A stretch of 64,000 nt of DNA from Tsukamurella sp. 1534 (GCF_000312385.1 NZ_HE997627.1:191911-255910), one strand, 5' to 3'. Counted from the first letter of the stretch, positions 17,635-26,848 are shown. Notes: a model not told the origin generated them from the letters alone. Numbers and translations are program-made.

Positions 17635-17725
17635 GATGGCCTCACTTCGTTCTAGATTTCTGTACTGAGCCTACCGGACCCGGCGCGCCCCACACCGCCT
17701 CGACCGGCAGGTGCAAGTGACGTGT

Positions 17726-18700
17726 TCATGAATAGTTCGCGAGCCCGTCCGCGGCACGCTGGGCGACGGCGTCGGCGAGAGCCCGCGGCTCCCGTACGGC
17801 GAGTTCCCCACCGAAGCTCAGCACGAAGCGCACCATCCAGGCCTCGGTGGCGTACTGCATGGTCGCGGTGACGGCGCCGTGCGCGCCCTCCCCGACAACG
17901 GTGAACGGGTGGTACTCCAGCGCCCACGCCGCGCCGGGCCCCACCTCGAGGACGGCGGTGGTCAGGTCGTCCGCGGCGGCACCGTCGAACAGTCCCGACG
18001 CGGGCCGGACGTCCTGAGGCACCCGGGCGGGCTCGTCGAGCACGCGCGCATCGTCGATCCGGTCCAGCCGGAACATGCGCAGCCCCTCGCTGCGCCGGCA
18101 CCACGCCTGTAGGTAGGTGTGCCCGTCGAAGGTGTCCAGGGCGATGGGGTCCACGTCCCGCTCGCTGAGCGAGTCGCGGGTCGCCGAGTAGTAGCGCAGG
18201 TGCAGGGCGCGCTCGTCGCGGAGTGCGGACCGCACGACGCCCGCGATCTCCGTGCCGGGCCCGTCGGAGAGCGCACCGTCGATCGAGGCGATGGTGTCCC
18301 GCCCCGTGCCCGCGACGGCCGCCTCGAGCTTGGCGATCGCCCGGAGGACCGCGGCGGGGTCCGCCACGCCCGGCGAATCCGCGAGCGCCCGGAGCGCGAG
18401 CAGGAGGGATGCGGCCTCCGGGCCGGTCAGTTTGAGCGGCCGGTCGATCCGCGCGCTGAACCCGATGTCCACGCCCGATTCGTCGTAGTCGATCTCGATG
18501 AGATCGCCCGGGAACATCCCCGGCAGCCCGCACATCGTGAGGCCGGTGAGGTCCTTGCGGAGCTGCGCGACGGTGACGCCCAGGTCGGCCGCGGCGCGGT
18601 CGAGGTCGGCATCCGGGTGGGTGCGGAAGTAGGGAATCACGTTGAGCCAGCGTGCGAGGCGCTGCATCTGCCTGCTCGGCTGCTTGGACTGCGTACTCAT
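17726..18700 (-). CDS. pafC: WYL-domain transcriptional regulator PafC
   Basis: 324 residues with an N-terminal winged-helix (RLARWLNVIPYFRTHPDAD), a central WYL domain (LHLRYYSATRD, YLQAWCRRSEGLRMFRLDRI) and a C-terminal WCX region. In mycobacteria PafB and PafC act as a heterodimer that activates the LexA/RecA-independent DNA-damage response. The start overlaps the pafB stop by 4 nt, so both subunits are made together. Confidence 0.92.
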   Translation of the reverse strand: MSTQSKQPSRQMQRLARWLNVIPYFRTHPDADLDRAAADLGVTVAQLRKDLTGLTMCGLPGMFPGDLIEIDYDESGVDIGFSARIDRPLKLTGPEAASLLLALRALADSPGVADPAAVLRAIAKLEAAVAGTGRDTIASIDGALSDGPGTEIAGVVRSALRDERALHLRYYSATRDSLSERDVDPIALDTFDGHTYLQAWCRRSEGLRMFRLDRIDDARVLDEPARVPQDVRPASGLFDGAAADDLTTAVLEVGPGAAWALEYHPFTVVGEGAHGAVTATMQYATEAWMVRFVLSFGGELAVREPRALADAVAQRAADGLANYS

Positions 18701-19671
18701 CGCTCCCCCGCCAGTGCTGTCAGTCGGTCCACCACGGCGTCCCGGAGCTGCGGCGGCTCGAACACCACCGCGTCGGGCCCGAGCCCGGTGACCTCTCGGG
18801 CCAGCGCGTCGACGGATCGCACCTCGACGGTGAGCTCGGTTCCGGGCCGGCCGCGGAAGTCACCGTCGGACGTGGTGGACGCGAGCCGCCGCAGCCCGTC
18901 TCCCCGCCCCCGCGCGACCCAGAGCCGGGCGACGCCCACGGGATCCCGTTCGGCGACCGTGGCCACGACGTGGGCGTGCAGGTCGAACCCGTCGGGCGGC
19001 CGGACGGTGGCCGACCGGTCCAGGACCGCGCCCCCGCGGACCCGGGACAGCTTGAAGGTGCGCACGGCACCGCGGTCCACGTCGTGCCCCACGGCGTACG
19101 CGTTGCCGCGGAACGTGACCACGCCCCACGGGTGCAGCGTGCGGTCGACGAACGGCTGGGTGGGGTTGCCGCGGTGCGCGAAGGTGACCTGCTTGCGGCG
19201 GTCGATGCCCTCGAGCATCGCGAGCAGGGCGCCCTCCGCGCCCCGGTCGGCCGCGATCGCGGTACTCGCGCCCGCGCCCGGGCCCTCCACGTCGAGGCCG
19301 CCCGCGCGGAGCTTCTGCACCGCGGACTGGGCTGCTGAGGACAACTCGGGCGACTGCCACACCGCGGCCGCCACGGCGACGGCGGTGGCCTCCTCCGGGT
19401 CGAGGTCGATGTCGCCCAGCGCGTACTCGTCGAACGCGATCCGGTAGCCCTGGGTGGAGTTGATCCGCGAGATGGGCGCCACCTCGATGGGCACGCCGAG
19501 ATCCCGCAGGTCCGCCTTGTCCCGCTCGAACATCCGCTCGAAGGCGTCGTCATCCGAGTCGCGGTCGTACCCCGCCACATTGGCGCGGATGTAGTCCCGG
19601 TCCACCGGGAACCGCGTGGACAGCAGGCAGATCACGAGGTTCGTCAAACGCTCGATACGCGAAGTCGCCAC
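18697..19671 (-). CDS. pafB: WYL-domain transcriptional regulator PafB
   Basis: 324 residues with the same layout as PafC: a winged helix-turn-helix (IERLTNLVICLLSTRFPVD), then a WYL domain (VTFAHRGNPTQPFVDRTLHP, AYAVGHDVDRGAVRTFKLSR). It is the partner of PafC in the mycobacterial DNA-damage activator. The GTG at 19671 follows TAAGAT by 6 nt with no Shine-Dalgarno, so a leaderless promoter of its own probably drives pafBC. pafA lies 33 nt upstream in the same direction. Confidence 0.92.
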   Translation of the reverse strand: MATSRIERLTNLVICLLSTRFPVDRDYIRANVAGYDRDSDDDAFERMFERDKADLRDLGVPIEVAPISRINSTQGYRIAFDEYALGDIDLDPEEATAVAVAAAVWQSPELSSAAQSAVQKLRAGGLDVEGPGAGASTAIAADRGAEGALLAMLEGIDRRKQVTFAHRGNPTQPFVDRTLHPWGVVTFRGNAYAVGHDVDRGAVRTFKLSRVRGGAVLDRSATVRPPDGFDLHAHVVATVAERDPVGVARLWVARGRGDGLRRLASTTSDGDFRGRPGTELTVEVRSVDALAREVTGLGPDAVVFEPPQLRDAVVDRLTALAGER

Positions 19672-19677
19672 GTGTCG

Positions 19678-19683
19678 ATCTTA
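19678..19683 (-). promoter_or_regulatory. Leaderless -10 of pafBC
   Basis: TAAGAT on the minus strand lies 6 nt before the GTG of pafB. It suggests pafBC can be transcribed separately from pafA. Confidence 0.5.
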
Positions 19684-19704
19684 CGTTCTATCGGGCGCCG
19701 ATGC

Positions 19705-21063
19705 TCACATCGACGCGATGAGTCGCTCGACCCGTTCGTCGACGTTGCGGAACGGGTCCTTGCAGAGCACGGTGCGCTGCGCCTGGTCGTTGAGCTTGAG
19801 GTGCACCCAGTCGACCGTGAAGTCCCGGTTCGCGGCCTGCGCGGCGGTGATGAAATCACCGCGGAGCTTCGCGCGGGTCGTCTGCGGCGGCGTGTTCACC
19901 GCGGCGTCGACGGCCTCGTCGGTGGTGATCCGCGCCGCCATCCCGCGCCGCTGCAGGACGTCGAAGACGCCGCGCCCGCGCTTGATGTCGTGGTAGGCGA
20001 GGTCGAGCTGCGCGATCTTGGGATCGGAGAGGTCCATCGAGTACTTGTCCAGGTAGCGCTGGAACAACTTGCGCTTGATCACCCAGTCGATCTCGGTGTC
20101 GACGTGCGAGAAGTCCTGGGACTCGACGGCGTCCAGGGTGCGGCCCCAGAGGTCCACGACCCTGGTGAGCTGCTCGTCGGGCTCACGGGTGGCGAGGTAT
20201 TCGACGGCCTTGGCGTAGTACTCGCGCTGGATGTCCAGGGCGCCCGCGTGCCTGCCGCCGGCCAGCCGCACCTCGTGCCGGCCCGTGGTGTCGTGGCTGA
20301 CCTCGCGGATGGCGCGGATCGGGTTGTCCAGGGAGAAGTCGCGGAACTGGACGCCCGCCTCGATCATCTCCAGCACCAGCGTCGCGGTGCCCACCTTGAG
20401 CATGGTGGTGGTCTCGGACATGTTGGAGTCGCCGACGATCACGTGCAGCCGGCGGTACTTCTCGGCGTCCGCGTGCGGCTCGTCGCGGGTGTTGATGATC
20501 GGGCGGCTGCGGGTGGTGGCGCTGGAGACGCCCTCCCAGATGTGCTCGGCGCGCTGGCTCAGGCAGTACGTGGCCGTCTTCGGGGTGAGCAGCACTTTGC
20601 CCGCACCGCAGATCAGCTGGCGGGTCACCAGGAAGGGCAGCAGCACGTCGGCGATGCGGGAGAACTCGCCGACGCGGCCCACCAGGTAGTTCTCGTGGCA
20701 GCCGTAGGAGTTGCCCGCCGAATCGGTGTTGTTCTTGAAGAGGTAGATGTCGCCGCCGATGCCCTCGTCCTGCAACCGCTGCTCCGCGTCGAGCAGCAGG
20801 TCCTCGAGCACGCGCTCGCCCGCCTTGTCGTGCGTGACGAGCTGCAGCACCGAATCGCATTCGGCGGTGGCGTACTCGGGGTGGCTGCCCACGTCGAGGT
20901 ACAGGCGCGAGCCGTTCTGCAGGAAGACGTTGGAGCTGCGCCCCCAGGAGACGACGCGCCGGAACAGGTACCGGGCGATCTCGTCCGGGCTGAGGCGACG
21001 GTGCCCGTGGAACGTACACGTCACACCGAACTCGGTCTCGATCCCCATGATTCGCCGCTGCAC
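19705..21063 (-). CDS. pafA: Pup-protein ligase PafA
   Basis: 452 residues, collinear with M. tuberculosis PafA. It begins [20 protein letters not shown] after a GTG start. The catalytic Asp57 lies in [12 protein letters not shown], and other family segments are [19 protein letters not shown] and [19 protein letters not shown]. PafA uses ATP to join the C-terminal glutamate of deamidated Pup to substrate lysines, marking proteins for the proteasome. TAGTGT lies 7 nt before the start. It sits about 4 kb from the other proteasome genes. Confidence 0.95.
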   Translation of the reverse strand: MQRRIMGIETEFGVTCTFHGHRRLSPDEIARYLFRRVVSWGRSSNVFLQNGSRLYLDVGSHPEYATAECDSVLQLVTHDKAGERVLEDLLLDAEQRLQDEGIGGDIYLFKNNTDSAGNSYGCHENYLVGRVGEFSRIADVLLPFLVTRQLICGAGKVLLTPKTATYCLSQRAEHIWEGVSSATTRSRPIINTRDEPHADAEKYRRLHVIVGDSNMSETTTMLKVGTATLVLEMIEAGVQFRDFSLDNPIRAIREVSHDTTGRHEVRLAGGRHAGALDIQREYYAKAVEYLATREPDEQLTRVVDLWGRTLDAVESQDFSHVDTEIDWVIKRKLFQRYLDKYSMDLSDPKIAQLDLAYHDIKRGRGVFDVLQRRGMAARITTDEAVDAAVNTPPQTTRAKLRGDFITAAQAANRDFTVDWVHLKLNDQAQRTVLCKDPFRNVDERVERLIASM

Positions 21064-21070
21064 GTGTCGA

Positions 21071-21076
21071 ACACTA
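21071..21076 (-). promoter_or_regulatory. Leaderless -10 of pafA
   Basis: TAGTGT on the minus strand is 7 nt before the pafA GTG, with no Shine-Dalgarno between. Confidence 0.5.
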
Positions 21077-21099
21077 CCTCTCCGCCCAGCGCGCCGCGG

Positions 21100-21666
21100 T
21101 CAGGTGTCGCGGGCGGGCCCGGTTCTGATCCCCGCGAGGACGAAGCCGAGGTGACGACGCCAGACGGTGTCGTCCCCGGGGTGTAGTGCGATGACGTTCG
21201 CCACCGCGACCATGAGCGTCGCGAGATCGTCGAAACCGAAGTCCCGCCGTACTACTCCGGCGGTGTGGGCGCGGTCGAGAACGGCCAGGACCGCGCCGCC
21301 CGCGCGCCCGCACTCCGCGACGAGGTCCACCTCGCCGACCGCTCCCCTGGCCACGGCCTCGTTGACCGTGCGGTCGCGCGCCTGCGCGGCGATCAGGGCG
21401 TCCAGGAACCCGGCGAACGCGGTCCAGGCGTCGGGTTCGGCGTCCGCGGCGGCTGCGAGGGCGTCGAGCTGCGCGAGCCGGTCCGGCAGCACCGCGTCCA
21501 CGAGCTCGCCGCGGTCCGCGAAGTGGTTGTAGAGCGTGCCGATGCTCACGCCGGCCCGCTTGGCGATCCGCTCCAGCGGCACGTCGACGCCGTGCTCGTC
21601 GAACGACGCCCGGGCGGCGTCCACCAACTTCTGCCTGTTGCGCACGGCGTCCGCTCGGGGAGACAT
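21100..21666 (-). CDS. TetR/AcrR family transcriptional regulator
   Basis: 188 residues starting MSPRADAVRNRQKLVDAA. The N-terminal helix-turn-helix is clear (VPLERIAKRAGVSIGTLYNHFADRGELVDAV), and the rest is the helical ligand-binding domain. It is divergent from an SDR gene, with several overlapping inverted repeats between them. It therefore most likely represses itself and the SDR gene until a ligand binds. The ligand is unknown. TATGCT 7 nt before the ATG suggests a leaderless transcript. Confidence 0.88.
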   Translation of the reverse strand: MSPRADAVRNRQKLVDAARASFDEHGVDVPLERIAKRAGVSIGTLYNHFADRGELVDAVLPDRLAQLDALAAAADAEPDAWTAFAGFLDALIAAQARDRTVNEAVARGAVGEVDLVAECGRAGGAVLAVLDRAHTAGVVRRDFGFDDLATLMVAVANVIALHPGDDTVWRRHLGFVLAGIRTGPARDT

Positions 21667-21673
21667 GCCGACC

Positions 21674-21679
21674 AGCATA
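21674..21679 (-). promoter_or_regulatory. Leaderless -10 of the TetR gene
   Basis: TATGCT on the minus strand lies 7 nt before the ATG at 21666 and next to the operator repeats at 21686-21731. Confidence 0.5.
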
Positions 21680-21685
21680 GCGATA

Positions 21686-21731
21686 TTGAGGACCTCCTCA
21701 ACTTCTGGTACTAAGTTGAGTATGACCTCAA
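21686..21731. promoter_or_regulatory. Overlapping inverted repeats, putative TetR operators
   Basis: Three repeats fill the space before the SDR gene. They are TTGAGG-N4-CCTCAA (21686-21701), CTCAACTT-N8-AAGTTGAG (21697-21720) and TTGAG-N6-CTCAA (21716-21731). All share the half-site TTGAG/CTCAA. The last one overlaps the SDR start codon. Binding by the adjacent TetR protein is an inference. Confidence 0.6.
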
Positions 21732-22441
21732 GTAATGCGCACCCCGTCCTCGTCGTCCTCGGAGCCGGCCCCGGGCTCGGAATGTCCGTCGCCCGCGCCT
21801 TCGGCCGCCGCGGCTACCGCGTCGCGATCGCCTCCCGCTCCGCCGACCGCCATCCCGGCTACCTCGACGAGCTCCGCGCGCTCGGCATCGAGGCCGCCGC
21901 CTTCCAGGTGGACGCCGCCCGGCCCGGATCCGTCGCGGACGCCGTCGCCGCGGTCCGCGAACGATTCGGGCGGATCGACGTGGCCTACTACGGCGCCGGC
22001 GCCCCCGTCGCGCTCACGCCGATCACCGAGCTCACCCCGGCCGGCGCCACCGAGGCGCTCGGCACCGTCGCGCCCGTCGTCGAGTTCGCCACCGCGGTGC
22101 TGCCCGAACTGCGTGCGCGCGACGGCGCGCTGCTGCTGGTCGGCGGGTTGAGCAGCGTGATCCCGATGCCCCACCTCGGCGGGCTCACCCTGGTCGCCTC
22201 CGCCTACCGGGCGTACGCCCTGAACCTGCACGCCGCGCTGGCCGACGAGGGCGTGTACGCGGGCACGCTCACCGTGGGCGGGATGATCGCCGGAGGAGAT
22301 ATCGCCGCGGCGATGGCCGCCTCGACGCAACCGGAGGATCTCGCCGCCATCACGCTGCAGCCCGACGACCTGGCCGAGACCGTGTGGCGCCTGGTGACCG
22401 AGCGCACCGAGGCCGAGGCCGTGATCGACGTGATCAGTTGA
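21722..22441 (+). CDS. Atypical short-chain dehydrogenase/reductase
   Basis: 239 residues with a Rossmann start VLVVLGAGPGLGMSVARAF, whose GAGPGLG departs from the classical TGxxxGIG. The active-site region reads ASAYRAYALNLH. Tyr162 may be the usual tyrosine, but the Lys four residues later is Ala166, so the classical YxxxK pair is missing. It may be a non-catalytic or mechanistically divergent SDR. It is controlled by the divergent TetR gene, whose operators overlap its start. The substrate is unknown. Confidence 0.8.
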   Translation: MTSSNAHPVLVVLGAGPGLGMSVARAFGRRGYRVAIASRSADRHPGYLDELRALGIEAAAFQVDAARPGSVADAVAAVRERFGRIDVAYYGAGAPVALTPITELTPAGATEALGTVAPVVEFATAVLPELRARDGALLLVGGLSSVIPMPHLGGLTLVASAYRAYALNLHAALADEGVYAGTLTVGGMIAGGDIAAAMAASTQPEDLAAITLQPDDLAETVWRLVTERTEAEAVIDVIS

Positions 22442-22444
22442 CGA

Positions 22445-22558
22445 TCAGTCGTCGCCGTCCAGTTCGGGGTGCCGGCGGAAGTTGACGACCGCCGCCACCA
22501 GCCCGCCCCAGACCACGACGATGGAGACCGCCATCATCGCGATGGCTCCGCCGCTCAT
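22445..22558 (-). CDS. MetS-like small subunit of NSS amino-acid importer
   Basis: 37 residues: one transmembrane helix (AIAMMAVSIVVVWGGLVAAV) followed by a short charged tail NFRRHPELDGDD. Corynebacterium glutamicum MetS, the small partner of the methionine/alanine importer MetP, has this architecture, with the tail motif RRHPE recognisable. The ATG overlaps the stop of the transporter gene by 4 nt, so the two are made together. Confidence 0.8.
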   Translation of the reverse strand: MSGGAIAMMAVSIVVVWGGLVAAVVNFRRHPELDGDD

Positions 22559-24099
22559 GCGCTCACCTCCTTGTCGGGAGCGATGTCGTCGGGTGTGAAA
22601 TCGTCGGCCGCGCGGTCCGGCAGCAGCGACATGCCGATGCCGAACAACAGCGCCAGTCCGGCGACCCCCCAGCCTGCGGCCAGAAGGAAGTCCGTGCTGT
22701 ACCCGCTGTAGTTCTCGGAGAATTCGGTGATGAGGCTGTCGATGCTCATCCAGATCAGCATGACCGGGGCGACGACGCCGAGCAGCACCTGCCAGGCCTT
22801 CCCGACTCGGAAACTCGAGATCGCGTCCACGTGCCGCTGCAGAACGGGCAGGCGGCGCAGCACCACCGCCGCCACGAGGATCGCGACCAGCGCGGCCAAC
22901 ACGATGCCGTACGAGTTGATGAAATGATCCACGGTGTCCAGGATGTACAGCCCGTTCTCGGTGGGGTAGAACGCGATCGACACCGCAGCGGTGGCGCCGC
23001 CCACCGCGAACACCGAGGGGATCCGGCCGAGCCCGGTGCGGTCCTGGATCGCCGCCACGATGACCTCGACGATGCTGATCAGCGACGTCAGGCCGGCGAT
23101 GAGCAGGGACCCGAAGAACAGCACGCCGAACAACGCCGATCCTCCGCTGAGCTCGGAGATCACCTGCGGGAAGGCGATGAACGCGAGGCCGGTGCCGCCC
23201 TCCACGACCTCGCCGATCGGGACGTGCGCCTGCATCGCCATGAAGCCGAGCGTGGCGAACACCCCGATCCCGGCAAGGATCTCGAAGGCGCTGTTGGCGA
23301 ACCCCGCCACCAGTGCGGAACCGGTGAGGTCGGCCTTGCGCTTGAGGTACGACGAGTAGGTGACCATGATGCCGAAACCCACCGACAGCGAGAAGAAGAT
23401 CTGGCCGTAGGCGGCCTGCCACACCTTCCCGTCGGTGATCGCGGACCAGTCGGGCGAGAACAGCGCGTTCAGCCCGTCGCCGGCGCCGGGCAGGAACAGC
23501 GCGCGCACGACGAGGATCGAGAACAGCAGCACCAGAAGGGGAATGAACACCTTGTTCGCCTTCTCGATGCCCCGCTTCACCCCGAGCGCGAGCACCGCGA
23601 GGGTCACGACCCACACGGCGACGAGCGGCCACAGCACGCCCGGCACGAACGCGCCGAGCAGCGACGGCGCATCGGCCGTGTGCAGGAAGTCCTTCTGGAA
23701 GAACGTCGCCGGGTCCGAGCCCCAGGCCTTCGACGTGGAGAAGCCGATGTATCGCACCGACCAGGCGAGGATCACCGCGTAGTACGTGGCGATGAAGAAG
23801 CAGATGCCCACCTGCCACCAGCCCACGAACGTGGCAGGCTTGCCCAGTCGACGCATGGACCGCGGCGCCGAGGCCCGATGCCGGTGCCCCACTGCGTATT
23901 CGAAGATCAGCAGCGGGATCCCCGCGGACAGCAACGCGATGAGATACGGGACCATGAACGCCCCGCCGCCGTTGTCGTACGCCTCCTTGGGGAACCGCCA
24001 GATGTTGCCGAGGCCGACCGCGGAGCCGATGGCGGCGAACAGGAACCCCGCTCGCGTTCCCCACTGCTCGCGCGGGCGATCGATCGCGTCCGCCGTCAC
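22555..24099 (-). CDS. MetP-like sodium-dependent (NSS/SNF) amino-acid transporter
   Basis: 514 residues with about twelve membrane segments. The N-terminal signature REQWGTRAGFLFAAIGSAVG then LGNIWRFPKEAYDNGGGAF is that of neurotransmitter:sodium symporters, and KGVKRGIEKANK-like and FFSLSVGFGIMVTYSSYL segments follow. Pairing with a MetS-like small subunit suggests methionine and alanine import, as in C. glutamicum MetPS. GGAGGAGAAC precedes the GTG start. It is downstream of the CPBP gene with 15 nt between. Exact substrates are inferred. Confidence 0.87.
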   Translation of the reverse strand: MTADAIDRPREQWGTRAGFLFAAIGSAVGLGNIWRFPKEAYDNGGGAFMVPYLIALLSAGIPLLIFEYAVGHRHRASAPRSMRRLGKPATFVGWWQVGICFFIATYYAVILAWSVRYIGFSTSKAWGSDPATFFQKDFLHTADAPSLLGAFVPGVLWPLVAVWVVTLAVLALGVKRGIEKANKVFIPLLVLLFSILVVRALFLPGAGDGLNALFSPDWSAITDGKVWQAAYGQIFFSLSVGFGIMVTYSSYLKRKADLTGSALVAGFANSAFEILAGIGVFATLGFMAMQAHVPIGEVVEGGTGLAFIAFPQVISELSGGSALFGVLFFGSLLIAGLTSLISIVEVIVAAIQDRTGLGRIPSVFAVGGATAAVSIAFYPTENGLYILDTVDHFINSYGIVLAALVAILVAAVVLRRLPVLQRHVDAISSFRVGKAWQVLLGVVAPVMLIWMSIDSLITEFSENYSGYSTDFLLAAGWGVAGLALLFGIGMSLLPDRAADDFTPDDIAPDKEVSA

Positions 24100-24114
24100 C
24101 GTTCTCCTCCGTTG

Positions 24115-25005
24115 CTACCTCGCCGAACGTGCCTTCCCGACGGTATCGAACATCGCCGCGGGAACGGAGGATTCGGACGAATCGGTGCGCCGCCGGTGGT
24201 CGACCAGGTACGCGATCGCCGCGAGCGGCACGAGCGCCGCACTCGGCAGGACGAAGCCGGCGAGCAGCGCCTCCGCGGGGAGGAACTCCCCCAGCGTCGC
24301 GGAGAACGCGAGGTTGAAACCCGCGTGCGCCACCGAGGTGGGCCAGATGCTGCCCGATCCGTACCACAGTGTGCTCCACACGATCTCGAGCAGCATCGAC
24401 ATCACCACCCACAGCGGGATGAGCAGCAGCACATCGTGCAGCGGCGGCTGGAAACCGAAGTACCCCACCGAGGCCAGCGGCCAGTGCCAGACGCCCCAGA
24501 TCGCGCCCGTCGCGGCGGACGCCGCCGTGGGGCGGCCGCGGAGGAGCGGCAGGTCCGCCAAGGCGCCCCGCAAGTACGAGGTCCAGCCGAACTCCTCGCC
24601 GAAGTACAGCGGCGCGAGCACGAGCATCACCAGCGGGCCCACGGCGATGGCCTGCAGGTGCGGCAGGACACCGTCGTCCGGCACCACCGCGACGCCCGTC
24701 GCGATGCCCAGGGGCAATGCGATCGCCAGGAGGAGCGGAGGGATCGCGAGCGCCGCCAGGTACCACCGCCACCGCTGCCGCACCCGCGGGCGCAGGCCCG
24801 CATCGCGGAACCCATGTCGGGTGACCCACATCCGCACCACGACGGCCGCGGCCGCGGGCGCGAACGCCCCGGTCAGCAGCTGTATCACCGGATCGTCGAG
24901 CGGGTGTCCCACCGTGTACGCGCCGAGCCACAGCCCCCAGGTGGGCAGGAACGTGAGTGCCAAGAACCAGAGGATGCCGCGCCGGTGCGCGGAGGTGTCG
25001 GTCAT
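24115..25005 (-). CDS. CPBP family intramembrane metalloprotease
   Basis: 296 residues from the ATG at 25005, which follows GGAGGC. About eight hydrophobic segments are present. The conserved motifs of the CPBP (CAAX protease and bacteriocin-processing) family are visible: FGEEFGWTSYLRG (EExxxR), GAIWGVWHWPL and SVAHAGFN. These members are membrane metalloproteases, and a few process bacteriocins or confer immunity. No peptide substrate gene is visible nearby, so the role is open. Confidence 0.85.
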   Translation of the reverse strand: MTDTSAHRRGILWFLALTFLPTWGLWLGAYTVGHPLDDPVIQLLTGAFAPAAAAVVVRMWVTRHGFRDAGLRPRVRQRWRWYLAALAIPPLLLAIALPLGIATGVAVVPDDGVLPHLQAIAVGPLVMLVLAPLYFGEEFGWTSYLRGALADLPLLRGRPTAASAATGAIWGVWHWPLASVGYFGFQPPLHDVLLLIPLWVVMSMLLEIVWSTLWYGSGSIWPTSVAHAGFNLAFSATLGEFLPAEALLAGFVLPSAALVPLAAIAYLVDHRRRTDSSESSVPAAMFDTVGKARSAR

Positions 25006-25089
25006 GCCTCCAGCACACCGGTTGAACGGCCCGCGGTCACGGGCGCGGGAACCCGGATCCGAGGTGGTGCCAGCGCTACCGCCGAGCAC

Positions 25090-25800
25090 CTACCCCAAGA
25101 GCTCGGTGACCCGCTCGTCGGTGAGCCGCTTGAACGCGCGACGCGGCCGATTGCGGTCGAGTACGGCGACCTCGAGTTCCGGTGCGGTGAAGTCCTTCTG
25201 CTCGCCGGAGCTGGACGACCCGTTCGACGGGGCGGGCGCCCCGAGCGCGGTGACCGCGAGCTTCAGCGCCGCGGCCAGGTCCAGGTCGTCCTCGTAGCCT
25301 TCGGTGAGCACCGGCGTGATCGACTCGGTCTGGCCGCCCATCACCACGAACTGCTTCTCGTCGCCCACGGACCCGTCGTAACCCACGCGGTACAGCCGCG
25401 ATTCGGACCCGCCCGGCGCGCCGACCTCGGCCACCGTCAACTCCACCTCGTACGGCTTGGCCTGCTCCGTGAACACCGTGCCCAAGGTGGACGCGTACGC
25501 GTTGGTGAGGGACCACGCCGTGACGTCGCGCCGCGAGTACTGGTAGCCGCGGGTGTCGGCGAACTGGATCCCGGCGCGGCGCAGCGACTCGAACTCGTTG
25601 TACTTGCCGACCGCGGCGAAGCCGATACGGTCGTAGATCTCGCTGATCTTGTTGAGCGAGCTCGGATTATCGGCGACGAACAGCACACCGTCGGCGAACT
25701 TCAGCACCACGACGCTGCGGCCCCGGGCGATGCCCTTGCGCGCCAGCTCCGAGCGATCGCGCATGATCTGCTCGGCGGAGGCGTAGTACGGGAACGTCAC
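25090..25800 (-). CDS. prcA: 20S proteasome alpha subunit PrcA
   Basis: 236 residues from a GTG start ([20 protein letters not shown]) that overlaps the prcB stop by 4 nt. The N-terminal YYASAEQ segment forms the gate of the alpha ring, and [20 protein letters not shown] starts the proteasome fold. Alpha rings cap the catalytic beta rings and dock the Mpa ATPase. The C-terminus ([16 protein letters not shown]) lacks obvious extra domains. Order pup-prcB-prcA as in M. tuberculosis. Confidence 0.95.
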   Translation of the reverse strand: MTFPYYASAEQIMRDRSELARKGIARGRSVVVLKFADGVLFVADNPSSLNKISEIYDRIGFAAVGKYNEFESLRRAGIQFADTRGYQYSRRDVTAWSLTNAYASTLGTVFTEQAKPYEVELTVAEVGAPGGSESRLYRVGYDGSVGDEKQFVVMGGQTESITPVLTEGYEDDLDLAAALKLAVTALGAPAPSNGSSSSGEQKDFTAPELEVAVLDRNRPRRAFKRLTDERVTELLG

Positions 25801-26585
25801 GGCAGCTCCTCCCCCGCGGTGCGGTGCGCGATGACCCTGTCCGTGGCGGCCGCCACGTCCTCCTCGCCGATCTCCACGGCACCGTCGGCCGTGATGGCGA
25901 TCGCCGTGGGATACAGCTTGCGCAGCACGTCGGGGCCGCCCGTCGCGGTGTCGTCGTCCGCCGCGTCGAAGAGGGCCTCGGCGGCCACGTCCAGCGCACC
26001 GTCGACATCCAGATCCGGCCGGAAGCGCTTCTTGATGGACGATTTGGCCCACGCCGAGCCGGAACCGATGGAGTGGAAGCCGGTCTCGTCGTGCCAATCG
26101 CCCGTCACGTCGTACGAGACGATGCGCCCGCGCGCCTCGATCTCGTCGAATCCGACGAGCAGCGGCACCGCCGCGAGGCCCTGCAGGGCCGCCCCGAAGT
26201 TGCTGCGCACCATCCCGCCGAGCCGGTTCGCCTTGCCCTCGAACGTGAGCGGCATGCTCTCGATCTTCTCGTAGTGCTCCAGCTCCACCGTGAACAGCTT
26301 GACGATCTGCTTCGCGATCCCCGCCGTCCCGGCGATGCCGACGGCCGTCAGGTCATCGGTCACGAACGTCTTGGTGATGTCGCGCTGCGCGATCAGGTTG
26401 CCCATCGTGGCCCGGCGGTCGCCCGCGAGCAGGACGCCGCCCTCGAAGGCGACGGCGACGATGGTCGTGCCGTGCGGGAGGTCACGCGCACCGTCGCCCC
26501 CGGTCAGAGCTCCCGGCAGCGCCTCCGGGGCCACCGCGGCCAGGTGCTCGACGAACGACGAACGCGCGCCTCCGAGCGGCGTCAC
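25797..26585 (-). CDS. prcB: 20S proteasome beta subunit PrcB
   Basis: 262 residues including a 39-residue propeptide. Cleavage after HG exposes Thr40 in [13 protein letters not shown], the N-terminal nucleophile. The mature chain shows [19 protein letters not shown] and [13 protein letters not shown], typical of bacterial proteasome beta subunits. Two beta rings provide the proteolytic sites. The GTG start overlaps the pup stop by 4 nt. Confidence 0.96.
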   Translation of the reverse strand: MTPLGGARSSFVEHLAAVAPEALPGALTGGDGARDLPHGTTIVAVAFEGGVLLAGDRRATMGNLIAQRDITKTFVTDDLTAVGIAGTAGIAKQIVKLFTVELEHYEKIESMPLTFEGKANRLGGMVRSNFGAALQGLAAVPLLVGFDEIEARGRIVSYDVTGDWHDETGFHSIGSGSAWAKSSIKKRFRPDLDVDGALDVAAEALFDAADDDTATGGPDVLRKLYPTAIAITADGAVEIGEEDVAAATDRVIAHRTAGEELP

Positions 26586-26776
26586 TGGCCGCCCTTCTGC
26601 ACGTACGCGCGCACGAAGTCCTCGGCGTTCTCCTCCAGCACGTCGTCGATCTCGTCGAGCAGATCGTCCGTCTCGTCGGTCAGCTTCTCGATGCGCTCCT
26701 GGCCGGCACCCGACGGTGCACCCGCAGCGTCGTCCTCGTCTCCGCCGCCACCACGTTTGACCTGTTCCTGCGCCAT
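26582..26776 (-). CDS. pup: Prokaryotic ubiquitin-like protein Pup
   Basis: 64 residues, acidic and largely disordered, ending AYVQKGGQ. The C-terminal Gln must be deamidated to Glu by Dop before PafA can ligate Pup to lysines. The central helix DETDDLLDEIDDVLEEN binds the coiled coils of Mpa. AAGGAGG lies upstream of the ATG, in contrast to the leaderless neighbours. It heads pup-prcB-prcA. Confidence 0.97.
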   Translation of the reverse strand: MAQEQVKRGGGGDEDDAAGAPSGAGQERIEKLTDETDDLLDEIDDVLEENAEDFVRAYVQKGGQ

Positions 26777-26836
26777 CTCGCTGCCTCCTTAGCGACCACT
26801 CGAGCTGCACGGCCCGATGATTTCACCCTACCGGCC

Positions 26837-26842
26837 TACACT
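26837..26842 (+). promoter_or_regulatory. Leaderless -10 of the frameshifted small membrane protein gene
   Basis: TACACT lies 6 nt before the GTG at 26849. Confidence 0.45.
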
Positions 26843-26848
26843 GCGGCT

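Noticed and set aside
22831-26274. Open frame of over 1100 codons on the plus strand across the NSS transporter, CPBP and proteasome genes
   Set aside because: It is antisense to clearly recognisable genes, is rich in His/Arg/Glu/Gln without domain features, and is typical of GC-rich antisense frames.
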